Positions 1 through 10,278 of a stretch of DNA of 64,000 nt are shown piece after piece. The notes beneath the pieces were generated by a model. It was given only the letters and a program-made list of their open reading frames with translations, was not told the origin of the DNA and did not search any database. Both the position numbers and the translations under genes were made by a program. Within the stretch, counting starts at the first letter, position 1. Each line of letters opens with the position of its first letter. The DNA comes from Amoebidium appalachense (lineage: Eukaryota > Ichthyosporea), in contig CAVNZM010000016.1 of the NCBI GenBank assembly GCA_963693365.1, forward strand, positions 5,580,001-5,644,000, given 5' to 3'.

Positions 1-908
1 AGTGGTTGTGTCTCTTGCCTGAGCTCTCGGCAGCATAAGTTCATAGGCTTGCCATTGATTCTCCGTGGATTAGCTTGATATAGCGGGGAGGTTGGAATAT
101 TATTTGTCTTTGACGCAAGCATTCAGTTTTTTCTGATATTAGTTTTTCTTTTTTTTTTTTTTTGTTTTTTTGTTTTTTGTTTTTTGGTACCTGCTGGCAG
201 TTTTCAACAAGTCAGCAAAATCACTTTTTACATTTGATGATTGAGCTCGAGTACACGTGTACTTGCGGCCGATGTTTAATAAAATGGAATGATTGGGTAC
301 ATATCATGCATCTCTTTTGTTCATCTCTGCCACGGGAGTGGTTGGTAGGCAGTTGAGGAGGGGGGGGGGGGGGGTTCAATTACAACTTAGCACACAAGCA
401 GAAGCTTGACGCGTGTGCGTGTGTACACCTACACATTACGAGCACACAAAAACACAAGTGCACACGTGCACACGTGCACACGTGCGCGCGCGCGCACGCG
501 CCAATGGCATTCACACACTGATACCATACCGGGGTTCCGGAAGACACTCACAAATTTCTGATTTGCCCGCGCCTACACACACGCACATACACTGTAGTGT
601 GGCACATTTACATAACACGTTAAAGAATGGACAGACACCTTCTGAAGCACGCTGCTGCTTTTTTTTTTTTTAAAGGAGTGTGTGTGTTGGTGGGGGGAGG
701 GGGGGGGGGGGGGGGGGGCATCTGGGTTTGAGTGTGCCAAGAGCTCGAGTAACTCCATGACCGGCACTACTGAAAAGTAAAAATAATCTTCACGACCGGT
801 GATAAAAGTTAAATAAAAAAGAGTGTATTTTTTTTTTCCAAAGGGAGCGGCACGAGACCCCCCCACCTCCCCCAACAACAACAACAAAAAAACAACCACC
901 ACCATCAC

Positions 909-940
<32 letters not shown>

Positions 941-1208
941 TGGCGCACACACCTATTATTTGTTGTGTTTCCTCGCATAAGATAAGCAACCCTGCTCATC
1001 TCTGATTATGTTCAAGTGAACTAGTACCGGCATTGGCTTGCACACGCGCATGCGAGGTGAAAAAAATAATTCGCACGCGATTGCACCGATTTGACAGATA
1101 TAGATATTTGGGCGGGAACTTTTTGCGCACACCAAAAAAAAAAGTTTTTATAAACAACAAAAGATGTAGCAATAATAGGTCGTAGCTCAGGTACTGTGAA
1201 TGACTTCC

Positions 1209-1243
<35 letters not shown>

Positions 1244-1529
1244 CTCCTCAATAATAAGCGAAACCCTCCCCTTGAGGATAGACTCTGCTTATGAACATCC
1301 TTTATGTGGTTTGCACTCATTATCTGCATTGCCTTGTCGGGTAATATGCAAGTGTACCGTTCTTGTGTTCCATTATTATGAATTCTCGCCCCTTCCCCTC
1401 CCCCGAGCTCCCCCCGGCCCCGTTCCCCTGCGCTGCCCGCTCCCCTGGCCAGAAAGGTCTATACGACGGATCCCCTTGGTATGGGCCCAGGAAATTGCTG
1501 TGACAAAATCACCACTTTTTAAACATATA
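1..1529. other. Gene-free repeat-rich stretch
   Basis: No supportable gene. It contains a T-rich tract (about 138-186), a G run at 360-374, an alternating purine/pyrimidine block of CA/GT and CG steps at about 413-502 (Z-DNA-prone), a G run near 690-718, (CA)n at 910-942 and a C run at about 1210-1240. A diverged copy of the window's dispersed repeat family occupies about 960-1360. Open frames here are translations of these simple repeats. Confidence 0.7.
960..1360 (+). repeat. Dispersed intronic-type repeat, diverged full-length copy
   Basis: The left part near 984-1028 shares the motifs AAGCAACCCTGCTC and TGTTCAAGTGAA with the best copies at 45561 and 46258. The middle part near 1173-1212 carries a GGTCGTAGCTCAGGTACTG-like segment. 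After a C run, the right part (about 1266-1360) matches the TGAGGATGGGCTCTGCTTAT module. About 140 bp between the left and middle parts do not match, so this is an old or interrupted copy. It is one of only two copies outside a gene. Confidence 0.6.
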
Positions 1530-2550
1530 GGGCCTGTTTGGCAGCACCCCAATAATCGTATTCGTATTTAGGCCCTAAATACGATCTATCGTATTTACAA
1601 AATTTATCGTGGTATGCGTATTTAGGGCCTAAATACGGTTGGTGCCTTCCAAACGCTGTCAGGCGTGACTGGTCACATAAAATGTCGATACATGGTTCAC
1701 GAGATCTGATTGGCCCTATTCGCACCCATTGATCATCCTTCGGCATTCCATGCATTTAGACTGGTGCAGCTGTAGTCAGTATTACAGCGAACGGCAAAAA
1801 CGAGTCACCGACAGGAGTCTTGCTCTGTTTAACAATAGGTTAGAATGTCTGTTATTGAAGGGATACTGCCAGTTATTGCGGTGGCTAGCCTTGCTAGAGA
1901 CCTCGTTTTACGTCACCAACGTTCGTCCCTGGCATTCCCCACATATCTGAACACATAATGAGTGTTAAAATTTGTCCTTGTCTATGCAATACTCGTTGTG
2001 CCTGCATGTCACCGAGTTTGTACATGTACATTTGATTGTTTTTAATAATGCATATATCGGAGTCCAGTATTGTTTCAATGATTATTATGGCATATATATA
2101 CAGTCTGAGCTTGTTATCATGCACCGTTTAGGGTTCCTCGTCCTCTGTCTTACCTGTGCAGCCCAAATTCATGTGCCAATTTTAACTGAGCATGTACACA
2201 AAATGACGTGTATGACACCGACGTTCTTTTAACATTGAATTGTTCACGTGCATGCGCCGGCATGCGTACTGTAGTAAAAATGTGCCCGCCGCGGCTTACG
2301 CTGTACCATTGGCTAGCTGATAGCCAATAAATGATGCGAAATGCTCTGATTGGCTAATTTCCTATATCGTATTTACGAAAATCACCTCCGGAGGTGATTT
2401 TCGTAAATACGATATAAAAGCGATCCCTATCGTATTTACAAAAAATAAAAGCCCGCGGCGTGTTTGGCATGCCACGGGATCGTATACGTATTTAGGCCCT
2501 AAATACGAATACGATAAAAACCCGTATTTAGCGCGCTACCAAACAGGCCC
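1530..2550. mobile_element. Non-autonomous TIR DNA transposon (MITE-like), about 1.02 kb
   Basis: The left end begins GGGCCTGTTTGGCAGC. The right end reads GCTACCAAACAGGCCC, whose reverse complement is GGGCCTGTTTGGTAGC. Inside both ends lie repeated CGTATTTAGGCCCTAAATACG-type subterminal motifs, themselves near-palindromic. Both ends are flanked by ATA, compatible with a 3-bp target-site duplication as in PIF/Harbinger or CACTA elements. No transposase-like ORF is visible, so the element would depend on an enzyme supplied in trans. The superfamily assignment is an inference from terminus and TSD length only. Confidence 0.75.
2363..2416. repeat. 54-bp perfect palindrome inside the TIR element
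   Basis: Positions 2363-2389 are the exact reverse complement of 2390-2416, with no spacer. The centre is CACCTCCGGAGGTG and the arms end in TATATCGTATTTACG and its complement. The arm sequence reuses the TCGTATTTAC motif found throughout the element, so the palindrome probably arose from the element's own subterminal repeats. Confidence 0.9.
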
Positions 2551-3390
2551 ATAGTATTTCATATATCAAACTAGTTTACATGATGAATACGAGTCCGGTA
2601 CCGGTCCCCCGACGTCACATTGTCATTATAGCTATGTGTCCGTGCTGAGAGGGATTTTTGAATTTAAAAAGGGGGGGGGGGGGGAGGGGGGGAGTAGTAA
2701 ATATCGACGTCCTCCCTGCTGGTACCCCCTCCCCCCCCGGAGGGGGGGAGGGACCCACCCCCTGGAGCAACCGCTCCAGAGGGTGGGTGGGTCCTCCCCC
2801 CCCCCTCCCCCCCCTTCCCCCCCCCAAGATAGCCGCAGGGGGTGGGTGGGTCCCCCCCCCCCCCCCCCCCCCGAAGGGGGGAGGGACACACCTGCCCGAG
2901 TGGGATGGTGGGTCCCCCCTCCCCCCCCCCCCCTCCCCCCTGCATGTGCGTGACCATCGTCTTAAAGAGTCCCTGAAGTTTTCACCTACCAAAGACGGTA
3001 TTCTTTTTGGCCACTGATGCATATCCCCCTCCTCTTTCCCCTCCCCCCCCCTCCCCCCCCCCCTCCCCCCCCCCCCCCCCCCCCCCCCCAACACACGCAC
3101 ACACATGCGCGCGCGCGCAACCATACATGCACACACACACGCGCGCGCACGCACGGCCGTACACGCACACACACACCCACACCCACCCACCCACCCACAC
3201 ACACACAGTGTCACACACACACACAAACACACACATACACGCGCGCGCGCGCGGACACACACACAGATACACGCGCGCGCCCACGCGCGCGCGCATACAC
3301 GCACACACACACACACACACACGTGCGCGGGTGCCCGTACACGCACACGGACACACACACAGGCACACACACACACACACACACACAGTG

Positions 3391-3430
<40 letters not shown>

Positions 3431-4536
3431 ACACACACACAGACACATACTTCCCACCCATTCGTGCCCTGGGGGGGAGGGGGGGAGGGGCCCGCAGGCG
3501 AAGGGGGGGAGAGGAGGGGGGTGGGAGGAAGGGGGGAGTATGACCGTATGGCATATCATCCGAGTTGCAGGTGATCATGGAATCCTATTAGTTAGCCTCA
3601 ATATTACGTTTTGGCATGGTATGTAAACCGCTGCTAATTATAGTACTATCATAAGTGATCAGGTTATCTGATGTAAAGTCACATGATGTCAGCCTATGGG
3701 GTGGGTGGGTCCCTCCCCCCGGTGGGTGGTGGGTCCCCCCCCGTCCCCCCCCCCCTCCCCCCCCCCACACACACACCCTTTCCTGCTAGCTGGAGGGGTC
3801 GGAGGGTCCCCCCTCCCCCTTGGGGGGGGGGGGACCCACCTGTTCAGAAAGGGGTGTGTCCCCCCCCCCCCCCCCCCCCCCCCCCCCAGCCCCCAGCCAT
3901 TTAGCTACTGATTTTGAAACGGGGAGGGGGGTAGTGGTAACTTTCGGGGGGAGCGGGGTAGTAGTAACTTTCGGGGGGGGGGGGGGGGGGGGGGGGGGGG
4001 GAGGGGGGGGGAGGGGGGGGGGGGGGGGGAGGGGGGGGGGGGGGAAGGGGGGGGGAATGGGGCAGCTGATGCCCACTTATTTGTCGCTTGCTTCAGTGAA
4101 TTGTCTTCCGTTAAATTTATGACACATATGTCCAGTCAGGTGCAATGTGACTTCCGCTCTTTAGAGTCTCATAGTGCCTCCCAATGGCATCTGCTGTGCC
4201 GTTTTTTATTTTTTGATATATTATTTACCGTATTTACGTACCTTTACACAACCCACGCATACTGAGGGCTGCGTTAGTTTAGGTAGCTAAGTTGGGTTGC
4301 CCAGGTTTTCACAACGGTCTGAAGTGACCACGGTGATCTGGTTCGTGCATGCATGCGCCCTGTACATATATGATTGTGGAATTTGAAAAGCAACTTGTCA
4401 GTTGTACATGTGGGGGTATATATATAAGGCTTCACTGAATGTATCGCACGATTACACTTGTGATGCAGCTTATGTAACGATAGTAGACTTCAAAAGGTAG
4501 GGGGTTGAAGGACGGTCGGGAAAGGTGGGGGGAGAA

Positions 4537-4579
<43 letters not shown>

Positions 4580-4931
4580 CAGTCCAAGTGGACCATTTAT
4601 CTGATTGATATATTTTAGAGACTGAGTTCGATGCACATATGGCCATATTATACGCCCCCAGCCCCCCCCCCCCCCCCCCCCCCCCCCACCTCCCCCCCCC
4701 TTCCCCCCTCTCCGTACTCCTTTGCCTCCCTGGTGCAAATACTGCGGAATAACCAGGTGCCGGTTGCTGAACTTAAAAGGCTTGTGCGTTTTTTGTGCAA
4801 ATATTTGTTGCCTGCCTTGCCTGGCAAATTGCACCGAATTTGTCCGGCGGTGTTTGTCAAATGGTTATAAGAATTCGAACGTGACCTGGTCACCTGGTGC
4901 ATGCATCATCGGGGGGGCAAAAAGAAACTTT

Positions 4932-4965
<34 letters not shown>

Positions 4966-5004
4966 CCAGTCGGTTCATTTGAAATTCCCCCGCCGAATGC
5001 AGAG

Positions 5005-5040
<36 letters not shown>

Positions 5041-5226
5041 TTCCCCCAGAACAACAACCAGATGCTCCGTCCTCTTTCAGATCCCAACGGCACACATATA
5101 GGGGTTCGCTTTAGTTATAACACAGATGAACCGCTATTTTGTTGGGCATAGACCCGGGCCTCTCCCCCCATCCCCCCATACCCACCTGGCAAGTCCGACG
5201 AAATATTTGCGCACGGTAGATGCCCC

Positions 5227-5294
<68 letters not shown>

Positions 5295-5391
5295 AGAGAG
5301 AAAAGAAACGAAAAAAGAGACACAACGCACACACAAACACGCACTCACGCACGCACGCACGCACACACACACACACGCACGCACGCGCGCG

Positions 5392-5453
<62 letters not shown>

Positions 5454-5884
5454 GCGCGTGTACACACACATGCACGCAGGCACGCAGGCACGCACGCACG
5501 GTCGCACGCACGTGCGCGCACACACAGACACACCTACACTCCATACCCCCCTACAGTACCCCCACCATCATGAATATACTTTGAATACAAATTCCTGAAA
5601 TACAAAGACCGTCAGTTGCTGCCAGTCTTACGTGGCACGGTTTTTCTAGTGAGGATCATTGGCGAATGACGCTAATGGGTTCAAATCAAAAGGCGAGCCA
5701 ACAAGCTGCGTTCACATATCACGGCACAATTGTCGCGTGGGCAAAAGATAAGGGATATTTTTTTTCTTTTTTTCTTTTCTGTTTTTGCTAGGGGGATGAT
5801 CATCAATGTGGGCCAAGCCTAAAAACAAAGATGCAAATCTTTGCGGCCCTTGGCGATAGTGAGCAGCCCCCCCCCTCCCCCCCC

Positions 5885-5933
<49 letters not shown>

Positions 5934-5942
5934 ACCCCCCTC
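2551..5942. other. Low-complexity stretch, no gene
   Basis: 2670-2940 and 3690-3850 hold a GC-rich minisatellite built from GGTGGGTCCCCCC-like units, including a snap-back segment at about 2750-2792. 3000-3090 is C-rich, and 3090-3440 is (CA)n mixed with CG steps. 3960-4050 and 4538-4576 are G-rich runs. 4935-4963 is an A run followed by a C run at 5006-5040. 5227-5284 is a C run of nearly 60 that leads into (CA)n to about 5530. 5886-5932 is (CA)n. About 4080-4480 is ordinary sequence in which I see nothing coding. The long frames here encode only PPP, HTHT, VCVC or GGG. Confidence 0.75.
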
Positions 5943-6385
5943 TCACCTTGCCCTCACTGAGTCCCAGAGAACATACGTGCGGTAGAGTTGGAACCGGTTA
6001 TACGGGTGAAGGGAAGACTCCCGCCCGCCCAAATAAGTACGCCGGAACAAGTGTAGGCAGCGTGTGGCGCTGTCCACGCGGGCCGCGACCATTTGCACGA
6101 ACAATAACCCGTATGCATCGAATGGCACACCCAAATACTTATAAAACGTGCGACGTGGAAGAATATCGCCGGCAAATCATGGGATGGGACGTCGACCGAC
6201 ACATCAATGCTTTTAGAGAAAAGGGCACATTTCTTAATATTCACCTGCCTAAAATTATCGATACACAATTGTTCCACCACCCACAGATATGCATGTAACT
6301 CCGCATCCGTCTCGGCCAATAGGGCGACGTCGTCCGCATACAGAAGTGCGGGTGGGGCGGGTGATGTGTGTGTGTGTGTGTGCAC
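5943..6385 (-). mobile_element. Decayed non-LTR retrotransposon (LINE) reverse-transcriptase fragment
   Basis: Read on the minus strand, the sequence encodes LLYADDVALLAET, the RT palm catalytic motif (YADD). It is followed by a K-C-containing segment and then, after a frame change near 6135-6145, by YKYLGVPFDAYG and an arginine-rich thumb-like stretch ending in QLYRTYV. The order YADD, then YLGV, then LYRT is typical of LINE/non-LTR reverse transcriptases. About 140 residues survive. The fragment is cut off by (GT)n on one side (about 6367-6383) and (CA)n on the other (5886-5932). The internal frameshift and the missing finger domain, endonuclease and ORF1 show that it is dead. Confidence 0.85.
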
Positions 6386-7095
6386 CGTATTCCGTAGAAA
6401 GTAGCTCCGCTAAATCGTTGAAGGGAGGGGGGAGGGAACAATTGAGCTCGAGTGTGTGTATTTTATTTTTTTTTGGTGGGGGGGGGGGGGGGGGGGGGGT
6501 GGCTGGGATTTTGGGGATAAGTGAGAACTTCCGGGAAAGAAGGAGTAGCACAAAGGGGGGTTTCTTCATTTTTCCAATGAGTTTTGGGGCCTTTTTCAAC
6601 ATGAAACGGTTGGGGTTTTTTGTCAAATTGTGAAATGTATGTGTATGTATGCCGGGAGGGGGAGAATCGAGGAGGAAGGGAAGAGGAGGGGAAAAAAGTG
6701 GGGGGGAGGGGAGGCGGGCAGGAGGATAAGGTTGGCTGGTTAGTAACCCTACTCTTTCAAGTAGGATAAGTATGGTTAACACAACAGCCAAAAAGCTTGC
6801 ACAACCTTTTTTAGCTGTATTCTTTTCCTATTCTTTCCTTTTTCCCTTTTCTTCTTTTTCTTTTCTTTTCTTTCTCTTTCCGAATTTTCTTTATTTCTTA
6901 TTTTTCTTTTCCCTATTTTTTTTCGGAGGGGGAAGGAGAGCTGCCGGGAGGAGGAGAGGGGGATGGAGACTAAATGGGTGTTTGTTGTGTGGGTAGGTGA
7001 AGGTGGATGGGTGTATGCGTGGGGTTTACTGCGGAGGCAGGGTATGCGCACCTGGTGTGTTCAATCACTGCCGGTGTGTAAGTAAGGATGCCACG

Positions 7096-7135
<40 letters not shown>

Positions 7136-7371
7136 TGGTGGTGGTGGTGGGGGGAGGGGAGGAATGGGGGCGGGTGCGGGTGCAGGCAAGGAGGGAGGGA
7201 GGTCTTTAAATGTGGGTTTGGGTGATCTAAGCGGAAGAGCTGGTGAGACGGGATAGTCGGGGAGACAGTGTGGATATGAGTGTCGCATATGTGTAAATAT
7301 GGGTGGGTGTGTTGTGTCGGTAAGTTGGCATCTATCTTATATGCAGTGTTAGTCCTGGGCACACGGGAAGG

Positions 7372-7406
<35 letters not shown>

Positions 7407-8093
7407 GGAGGGAGGGAGTAGGGAAAGGGGGTATGGATGAATCCATAAGCAAGCCCTGGGAGCATGAATGATAAAAGAACAAACCGTATGTGGATGTGTT
7501 AGTGGCATCAGTTTGCTAGCTAAACTCGTGCGAAGTTCACAGGCAATGCTAGCAACGTGCACCCTCCCCCCTTCCCCCCACTCCCCCAACCCCCCCACCC
7601 CCTTCCCCCTTCCAAGATAAGAGTCCTCGGCCACTCCCTCCTGGCCTGCTCGATTCCAACCTTGCCTTCTCCCACCCCCTCCCCATATGATGCATACAAA
7701 GTCGTTGTGAGTATTTCATCGACTGATTCGTCAGTTTCCTGTGTACAACGAAGAGCACAATATGTGCACAAGCATGCACATGGTTTATGCAAAAACGAGG
7801 TGATTAAACATGCGTGCATTTTTATTAGCACGTGACAGTTAGCAGGTATGATTTATCATAGTTATACGGGAGTTCATATAAGTCCTTCGTGCTTATATAC
7901 CGGCTATTGGAAATACTGCATTCCCACAATCCCTTGAAGCTGCGACATACATGTACACCCTACAATTAGATGCTTCAACAAACAAAACAACGTGTCTCTT
8001 TCCTACGTACCCTTACGAACTGTAGACCTACAACGTGTGTTTTCATTATATGTGTTACGTTCTTAACCATCTAAGCGTGTCGGGGCCGCAGTC
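6386..8093. other. Gene-free stretch with G runs, T-rich and (GT)n tracts
   Basis: G runs lie at 6478-6500 and 7373-7405, a pyrimidine-rich tract at about 6810-6925, and (GT)n with (GGT)n at 7099-7150. 7480-8093 is ordinary sequence without a recognisable product. No gene supported. Confidence 0.7.
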
Positions 8094-8471
8094 TCAAGCC
8101 ACACGAATGCCTTCCTCCCTTGCCAGCTCCAGAAATTCTTTCCGTTCGTCCTGAGTCCATGTTCCTTCTCCAACGTCATAGAATACAATCAATGCCTTAA
8201 ACTCGCATCTCCATTTTCTTTTGAACCGATTTCTGTAACGGCGTACCCGTGTAAAGGCCGTCAACTACTCTGAATACCGTTTTATTACAACTACTGTTCG
8301 CTCTGAAGCTGCTTGTATTTCTTGGCGGGTCTGCATTTCAGGACGGGGCATCATGGTTCGCATCAACGACACAATCCTATCGTATGTAGTGGTAGTTCGC
8401 ATGGTCGACCTTGCTGCACCTCTTTCGAGGCCTCTCTGTTTGGAATTATTTCTTGGCATGGCCGGAAACAA
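8094..8471 (-). pseudogene. Small ORF interrupted by one in-frame TAG (unknown protein)
   Basis: The minus-strand frame starts MFPAMPRNNSKQRG at 8471, with a second Met at 8459. It runs 68 codons to a TAG at 8265-8267 and continues in the same frame for 57 more codons to a TGA at 8094-8096. The downstream half reads like real protein, with the segment ALIVFYDVGEGTWTQ followed by a charged helix-like tail ending GIRVA. Without the TAG the product would be about 125 residues, basic in its first two thirds. I do not recognise the family. The WTQDERKEFLELA stretch is only loosely Myb/SANT-like. It could be a recently broken gene, a transposon-encoded DNA-binding ORF or a sequencing error. Confidence 0.4.
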
Positions 8472-8495
8472 TATAGGTTGTAGTTGCGTTTTTGT

Positions 8496-8683
8496 TTAGC
8501 AAGCAAAGCTTTTTTTTAAACATTCATGCTTTTGTTTTTAGCAGTGCCATGCAAGCTTTTGCTTACCATGAAAGCTTTTGCTCACCATACAAGCCTTGGT
8601 TTACCATACCAAACTTTTCTCACCATACAAGCTAAACAAAGCTTTTGCTTACCATACAAGTCTTGGTTTAGCATACAGGTAAA
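8496..8683. repeat. Degenerate about 20-bp tandem repeat
   Basis: Repeated units resemble CAAGCTTTTGCTTACCATA, with variants such as GAAAGCTTTTGCTCACCATA and CAAGCCTTGGTTTACCATA. At least seven recognisable units occur. They lie just upstream of the broken minus-strand ORF. Confidence 0.75.
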
Positions 8684-8770
8684 TGTGATGTAAACGTTAT
8701 GAAAATGTTACCTGGCACGTACTGACGGTGCCTGGGCTGCCTTGAACTTCACGTTCGCCTCACACCCTCT

Positions 8771-8867
8771 ATTTTTCCTTACACTCTCGCGACCGCGTGC
8801 ATGCTTTCTCTCGCGGCGGCTCTACGGTCCCGAGAGTCCAGTGTTCGCTGTGTGTGTAAGGAAAAAT
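8771..8867. repeat. Inverted repeat, 14-bp arms
   Basis: ATTTTTCCTTACAC at 8771-8784 is the exact reverse complement of 8854-8867, separated by 69 bp. It could be the stem of a small foldback element. Confidence 0.7.
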
Positions 8868-9035
8868 ACGAGTCACCTCAGTAGGTGACAGGAATGTTAC
8901 AGGCTTCAAGTGAAGTCCCGGCCAGGTGGGCCGGTGGGACAATGATGTCACGTTTGCGCAAACAGCGCGCCGATCACGATTTATTATGAATTTCACGAAG
9001 CACTGGTCACAACCGTTCATGCGGCAACTCCTGGA

Positions 9036-9070
9036 CAAGGCCTCCTACTCTGTCAGAGTAGGAGGCCTTG
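9036..9070. repeat. Hairpin, 17-bp perfect arms and 1-nt spacer
   Basis: CAAGGCCTCCTACTCTG at 9036-9052 is followed by T and by its exact reverse complement at 9054-9070. No T run follows, so it does not look like a terminator. Confidence 0.85.
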
Positions 9071-9817
9071 CTCCTGGACCGACAGACGTGAGGGTGACTC
9101 ACCCGTTACCAGTGCATGGCCTCCTATTTTTTTGGTGAACATCCACACCTATTTGGGTGGCCTTGGTTTCGACACTCAAACACGTGGTGCACTCGGAGCT
9201 CTGTATGTTGGGTCTTCTATGTGCACTGCACAACCATCATGGCGCGGTTGACATAGGGACCTAATACAACGTGTGCTATGTTTTTGCTCGGCGGTGATTT
9301 CTCACTTGAACTTGGGCTTGTCACGGTTGTGTGGATTTGGTGCGAGACACCGAGTGCAGGACACCGATCCATCCTTAGCCAACCGTGATAACTTTAGCTG
9401 ACGCTATCTAGGGGAGCCTTTTCTAGAAGGTGAAGAGAACTTAGGGCATACCTGCAATAGTAGAGCCCTGACTCGCAGAGAGTACCCTCGATATTGCTCA
9501 AGTTGCCGAACCCAGCCCAACGTCTCGCTAGAAGCCAGCTGATTATCATGATTCTCAGTGCAGCAATGGCGGTTTCACTACGAATGAGGCAGTTTTTTTG
9601 TGCACATTATGCTTCAGGGTAGGTGTTTTGTGCTTCTTTTTTCTGGCCCCGCCTCGCCCTTTACCCCCCCCCCTTTTTGCTCTATAAGCACACCACATAG
9701 CGCTATGATGGGCACGGTTATTTCGTTAACCAGTCCCCCCATCTTTCGGACCTAATTTCTTCTTTGGCACTCGTTGCATCCTACATCGAGAATTCCCTTT
9801 CAGAACCCTGAAACTTT

Positions 9818-9864
<47 letters not shown>

Positions 9865-10051
9865 CCCGCCCGCCCTTCCCTCCCCGGCTATCTCTCCCCA
9901 TCTCTCTGCCTACCCCCCTCCATACACACACCTCCCCCCCCCCCACCTCGCACACACACACACACACTCTAGACGGTTAGACAACAACAACCTTAAGATA
10001 TTGTCTGGATGCTGGCTGGTTGAGGGAAACTGTGTGTTCTCAATAGTAAAA

Positions 10052-10085
<34 letters not shown>

Positions 10086-10203
10086 CGTGCGTGCGTGCGT
10101 GCGTGCGTGCGTGTTTGTGTGTGTGTGTGTGTGCGTGTGTGTGTGTTTGTTTGTGCTCCCTGCGCAAACACACAGGGGCACGTGTGTGGCGGAGTGTCTC
10201 TCC

Positions 10204-10278
<75 letters not shown>

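Noticed and set aside
2615-3559. 314-codon minus-strand frame
   Set aside because: Pure low complexity (VCV and GGG) over CA, G and C tracts; no domain.
9036-9070. Strong hairpin as a rho-independent terminator
   Set aside because: No T run follows and the genome is eukaryotic.
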